From Ophthalmolycus amberensis (Eukaryota > Chordata > Actinopteri > Perciformes > Zoarcidae), in contig JAFEUB010000795.1 in the NCBI GenBank assembly GCA_024529925.1, forward strand, positions 992,001 to 1,056,000: a stretch of 64,000 nt of DNA, given 5' to 3'. The notes below the pieces were generated by a model that did not search any database, was not told the origin of the DNA, and saw only the letters and a list, made by a program, of their open reading frames with translations. Positions within the stretch are counted from its first letter, which is position 1. Every line of letters begins with the position of its first letter. Shown here piece by piece: positions 60,901-64,000 of this stretch. Position numbers and translations under genes: made by a program.

Positions 60901-63900
60901 AGCTACCAATATTGTTTCAACAATGTTGGGCTAAAAAAACATGCATGCTGAAAAGAATAGAGGAGCTGTGAGTAAGGAAACCAAAATAATTAACAACTGC
61001 AAGCCGCTAGTCGAAAACAAGCAGTGTACAATGCCATAGGCATGTCCTGTCTTAAAGCTGCTATGTGAAACCCTTATTTTTGGAGATTACAGGACATGTA
61101 CTTGCAATGCACTGCAGAAGGATTTATGGCTTTTTTTTGTACAATGTGTATGTACTTAAAACTGCTGTAGACAGATTTTTTAAAACACTTTCTAAATAAA
61201 AAGGGAGTTCAGATGTATCTGACTGCTTGTATTAACTAATGAAAAAGCAGCCATGTGATATCGAAAATTGAGGTTTCTCACCTCATTCAGCTTGATTAAG
61301 TAAAAACATCAAGTAAACACACATATGTGGCACATAAAACAGGAAGGTTTTTGTTGACAAGACAGGATTTAATGACTGTTGCAAACCTGAAACGTATCTG
61401 CTGATTAGGTCAAAACATCTCGCGTGTGTCTTATGCAGGGGTCTTTCCATGAGAATAGCCCTCAGGAGTCTAATCACAACTCAGCCCGTGTCTTCCTACT
61501 GAGACCTCACATGAGCAGCAAACACATGCATACTGTAGTTTATCACACTATGTATATGCAGTTCTGGGTCTAGCAGCATGAAAAAAAACTGTCTATCTTT
61601 ACTTATATTTAGTTCATACACGCACACACCAAGGCCATTATTATACTGTTGAACTTGTGAATACTCTCAGAAGTTTCAAGTGTTAAATGTTTTCTTGGAG
61701 AACATCAAGATGCTAATGACTCATACAGTAGATCAGACATAAAACAAAATCAATGGGGAAGATTCATTAAAGGGCTTTCAAAACACCCTCTGCCACATCT
61801 CTGCTTATTCTCCCCAGCAGCCTTGCCAGATGAGTGCCACTGTATTTAATCCAGTTTTTGACATTTAGATGTAAAAGACAGGGAGGGAAGCAGGTCCAAA
61901 CAAAGGGACAATTTGAAACAGGTCTTTGTCTTTGTCAGAGGAGAAGAAACGGATTAGCTGTGCGATGCTACTTTGAAGCCCTGAAAAATTGTAATGAAAA
62001 ATTGAAGATACAAGCGAGCAGGATGGGAAGGGTTTTAGGGGGGTTAAGCACGTCGATTCATTTGACTCTGCATATATATTAGGGTCTGTAATTCAAAGGT
62101 TGTGCTGTGTGCTTTTGTAATTTTGGCTTTAATAAATATTTTGCTTTGATATACTGATTGTCCTGTGGCAGGCTTGCATTGACGGTAGAAGGGAGGGCTA
62201 GAGAGAGCGAGCAGCCTTCTGGCTCTAATGAGAAGGTCATAGCTCTCTAATTATCATAGGCAGCTCAGTAGCATCCTTCAAAAGACCCCATCAAAGCTTA
62301 CATTCAGACAATACTCTGAAATGACCATCTTCGGTCACATATGTAAGCAAACATGGACATCGACAAACAAAATGACGTATTAAAGCATGTATGAACTATT
62401 AATTATACATGCACTTACTGTACACAGCTCAGTTCTCACACGCACACAACAGTTTAACCAGATGTAAACAGAAGGGTCACCTCGCAAAAACTATTTCAAA
62501 CAGCTCACAACATCTGATAATAAGGGTTCATCAACATCAGTAATGTATAAGACATCAATATTTAAAAAATGCCTACACTTTCAAAACACATGATTTTTCT
62601 AAATCTAAAAGACAAATCATGTCTGTTAAATTAGCTCAAATGTATAGGATACAAAAATGAAGGATTGAGCGTTTAAGTTTTTCTTATAACTAGGAAGCAT
62701 AAACTGTTATGATTTGGCTCTTAGAAATAACTTGAGAACTTGAGTTTAAAAATAATTTAACAATTTGACCATGTTTAATTTAACAATTTAAAGATGATTC
62801 CTCCAGGTCCTTTAGGTGACACTCTCACTAACCTAATCCTACAAAAGCCGGTTGACTAGTGCTTTGGTCATCTCAACAAATGGGCAAATGTGATCTTAAT
62901 TAGATGAAGCTGGAGGATTGTATGAAAAAAGGAACATTTTCTTCTGTAGAAGAATTACTGAACAAATATTACTCTAGACAAACTATACTGCAAAACGGCC
63001 CAAAGGGCTAAAACATATCTATATATCAACTCTGAAGCTTATATAGAGGCAGTATGTTGTGTTTGTACAGTAGCTATTGTTACAATATCATTATGGAATT
63101 AGAAGTAAAAGATAAAGTTCATCAAAGACCATTATAGTTGTATTTTTTCCAATATGAGGCATTGTACCGCCTTGCACATTTGTGCGACAGTGAGAGATAC
63201 TAATTATCACTCATAAATTAAGGGAAACAGGCGTGAAAAATAGAACGCAGGTTTGATAATTGCTGACATGTTTGACACTTTAAACAAAAAACCCTATCCT
63301 TAATGTGTTCCGAGCTGAAAAGAGAAAATGAGGCTGCTGTTTTGAGTGATTTGACAGAAAGATGAGTGTTCACAGGGTCACTCATGCAAAAGTATAATAA
63401 ACGAAAAAATAAGCAGAAAATAAAAAGCATATGGATTGGTGCTCAACTATCCAGTGGCTCCCCACTAAATTGCCTGTGAATTAATCTAATTAGGAAACCC
63501 ACAGTGTGACTCAGTGTGCTGTCACTGAAGATCTTCCAAAGTTTTTAGCAGTGTCAAGTCTTGAGAAATAAAGTTTTGAAATTGTGGATGACATCAGCAT
63601 TGAATTTAAAAAAAGAGTGGAAAAAGAGGAAACAAGTTAAATGATGAACAGACTTTCAGCAAATTAAGAAAATACGGGGTTTGAGAATAGTCATCAGTGT
63701 CAGTGTTAGTTGAAATAATAATATTTAATTGGGAGGTTTGGGAAGTAATATCAACCTCTGACCATTTTTGAGAACATTTAACCTGAACTCAAAGCCGACC
63801 TTATGTCTTGTATCTTTGCGGACAGCAAGAGAGCTTCAATTTGACACGCTTTGGATTCCATGAGACAATTGTCAATTTTCTTACCATTTCAGAATGAAAA

Positions 63901-64000
63901 GTTGTAACCCATGGCTCAGAAGTACAACAATAATGTCAGACATCTCCATCAATTTTCCACTCCACTTCACTTTGCTTTAACAAGTCCTTAAGGAGAGTAC
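57901..64000. other. Noncoding stretch, no gene recognised
   Basis: AT-rich unique sequence to the window end. Open frames are at most 83 codons and lack domains. One candidate regulatory block (60.14-60.33 kb) is listed separately. Confidence 0.5.
60140..60335. promoter_or_regulatory. Candidate enhancer centred on a symmetric POU octamer
   Basis: An exact octamer ATGCAAAT (60170-60177) sits inside a perfect 9-base inverted repeat, AAAAGTCAT (60163-60171) and ATGACTTTT (60176-60184), with GCAA between them. Downstream lie 'cagctgtcag', 'ctcattaatgtgcattataa' and 'gtgattaatttatac', giving MEIS-like and homeodomain-like words in unique sequence. The motifs are seen directly; enhancer function is inferred. 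Confidence 0.32.

Noticed and set aside
1..64000. tRNA, rRNA, common microRNAs, CRISPR arrays and bacterial-type operons
   Set aside because: I looked for tRNA-like A and B boxes, a few well-known microRNA sequences and regularly spaced repeats, and found none that hold up; the DNA is vertebrate-like.

Overview
This window looks like vertebrate nuclear DNA, almost certainly from a teleost fish and probably a spiny-rayed (percomorph) one. It is AT-rich, full of CA/TG and TA microsatellites, and carries transposon families familiar from fish: a Tc1 transposon, an L2-clade LINE with a (TTGCC)n tail, a Rex3/RTE tail, an (AATTC)n-tailed element and hAT-type MITEs. The host identity is inferred from these repeats, because no host gene that I recognise lies in the window.

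I found no convincing host protein-coding gene in 64 kb. Open frames outside transposons are short, usually overlap frames on the other strand, lack splice-site context or recognisable domains, and often read through microsatellites. The window is best read as a gene desert or the inside of a very large intron. Most of it is unique noncoding DNA, with scattered blocks rich in homeodomain, POU, SOX and PBX/MEIS-like words that could be distal enhancers. Those regulatory calls are inference only, since conservation cannot be tested from one sequence.

Layout: 1-4.9 kb, noncoding with a SINE/LINE tail (2.79-2.94 kb), TG and TA repeats and a long imperfect hairpin (4.01-4.12 kb). 4.9-5.97 kb, a broken Tc1 transposon that stops just before its second catalytic motif. 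6-10 kb, noncoding with a possible short exon remnant at 8.76-8.97 kb. 9.95-10.55 kb, a minus-strand fish repeat containing an internal duplication. 10.5-35 kb, mainly unique noncoding DNA holding a short L2 3' end (16.55-16.80 kb), a LINE-like tail (20.67 kb), two old hAT MITEs (22.8 and 33.0 kb) and several candidate regulatory blocks. 35.39-36.29 kb, a hAT-like nonautonomous transposon. 37.13 kb, a nearly perfect palindrome. 38.50-40.58 kb, a 5'-truncated, mutated L2 LINE on the minus strand. 43.8-44.2 kb, a CpG-rich island with a CRE palindrome. 52.1-52.3 kb, a Rex3-like tail. 57.4-57.9 kb, an internally repeated fish repeat. The rest is noncoding.

The strongest direct observation is that the 3' end of the minus-strand L2 (38499-38749) and the short plus-strand L2 fragment (16546-16796) are identical over 251 bases although they lie 22 kb apart in opposite orientation. 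This implies very recent L2 activity, even though the long copy's reading frame is broken in several places. I saw nothing that amounts to a new multi-gene system.
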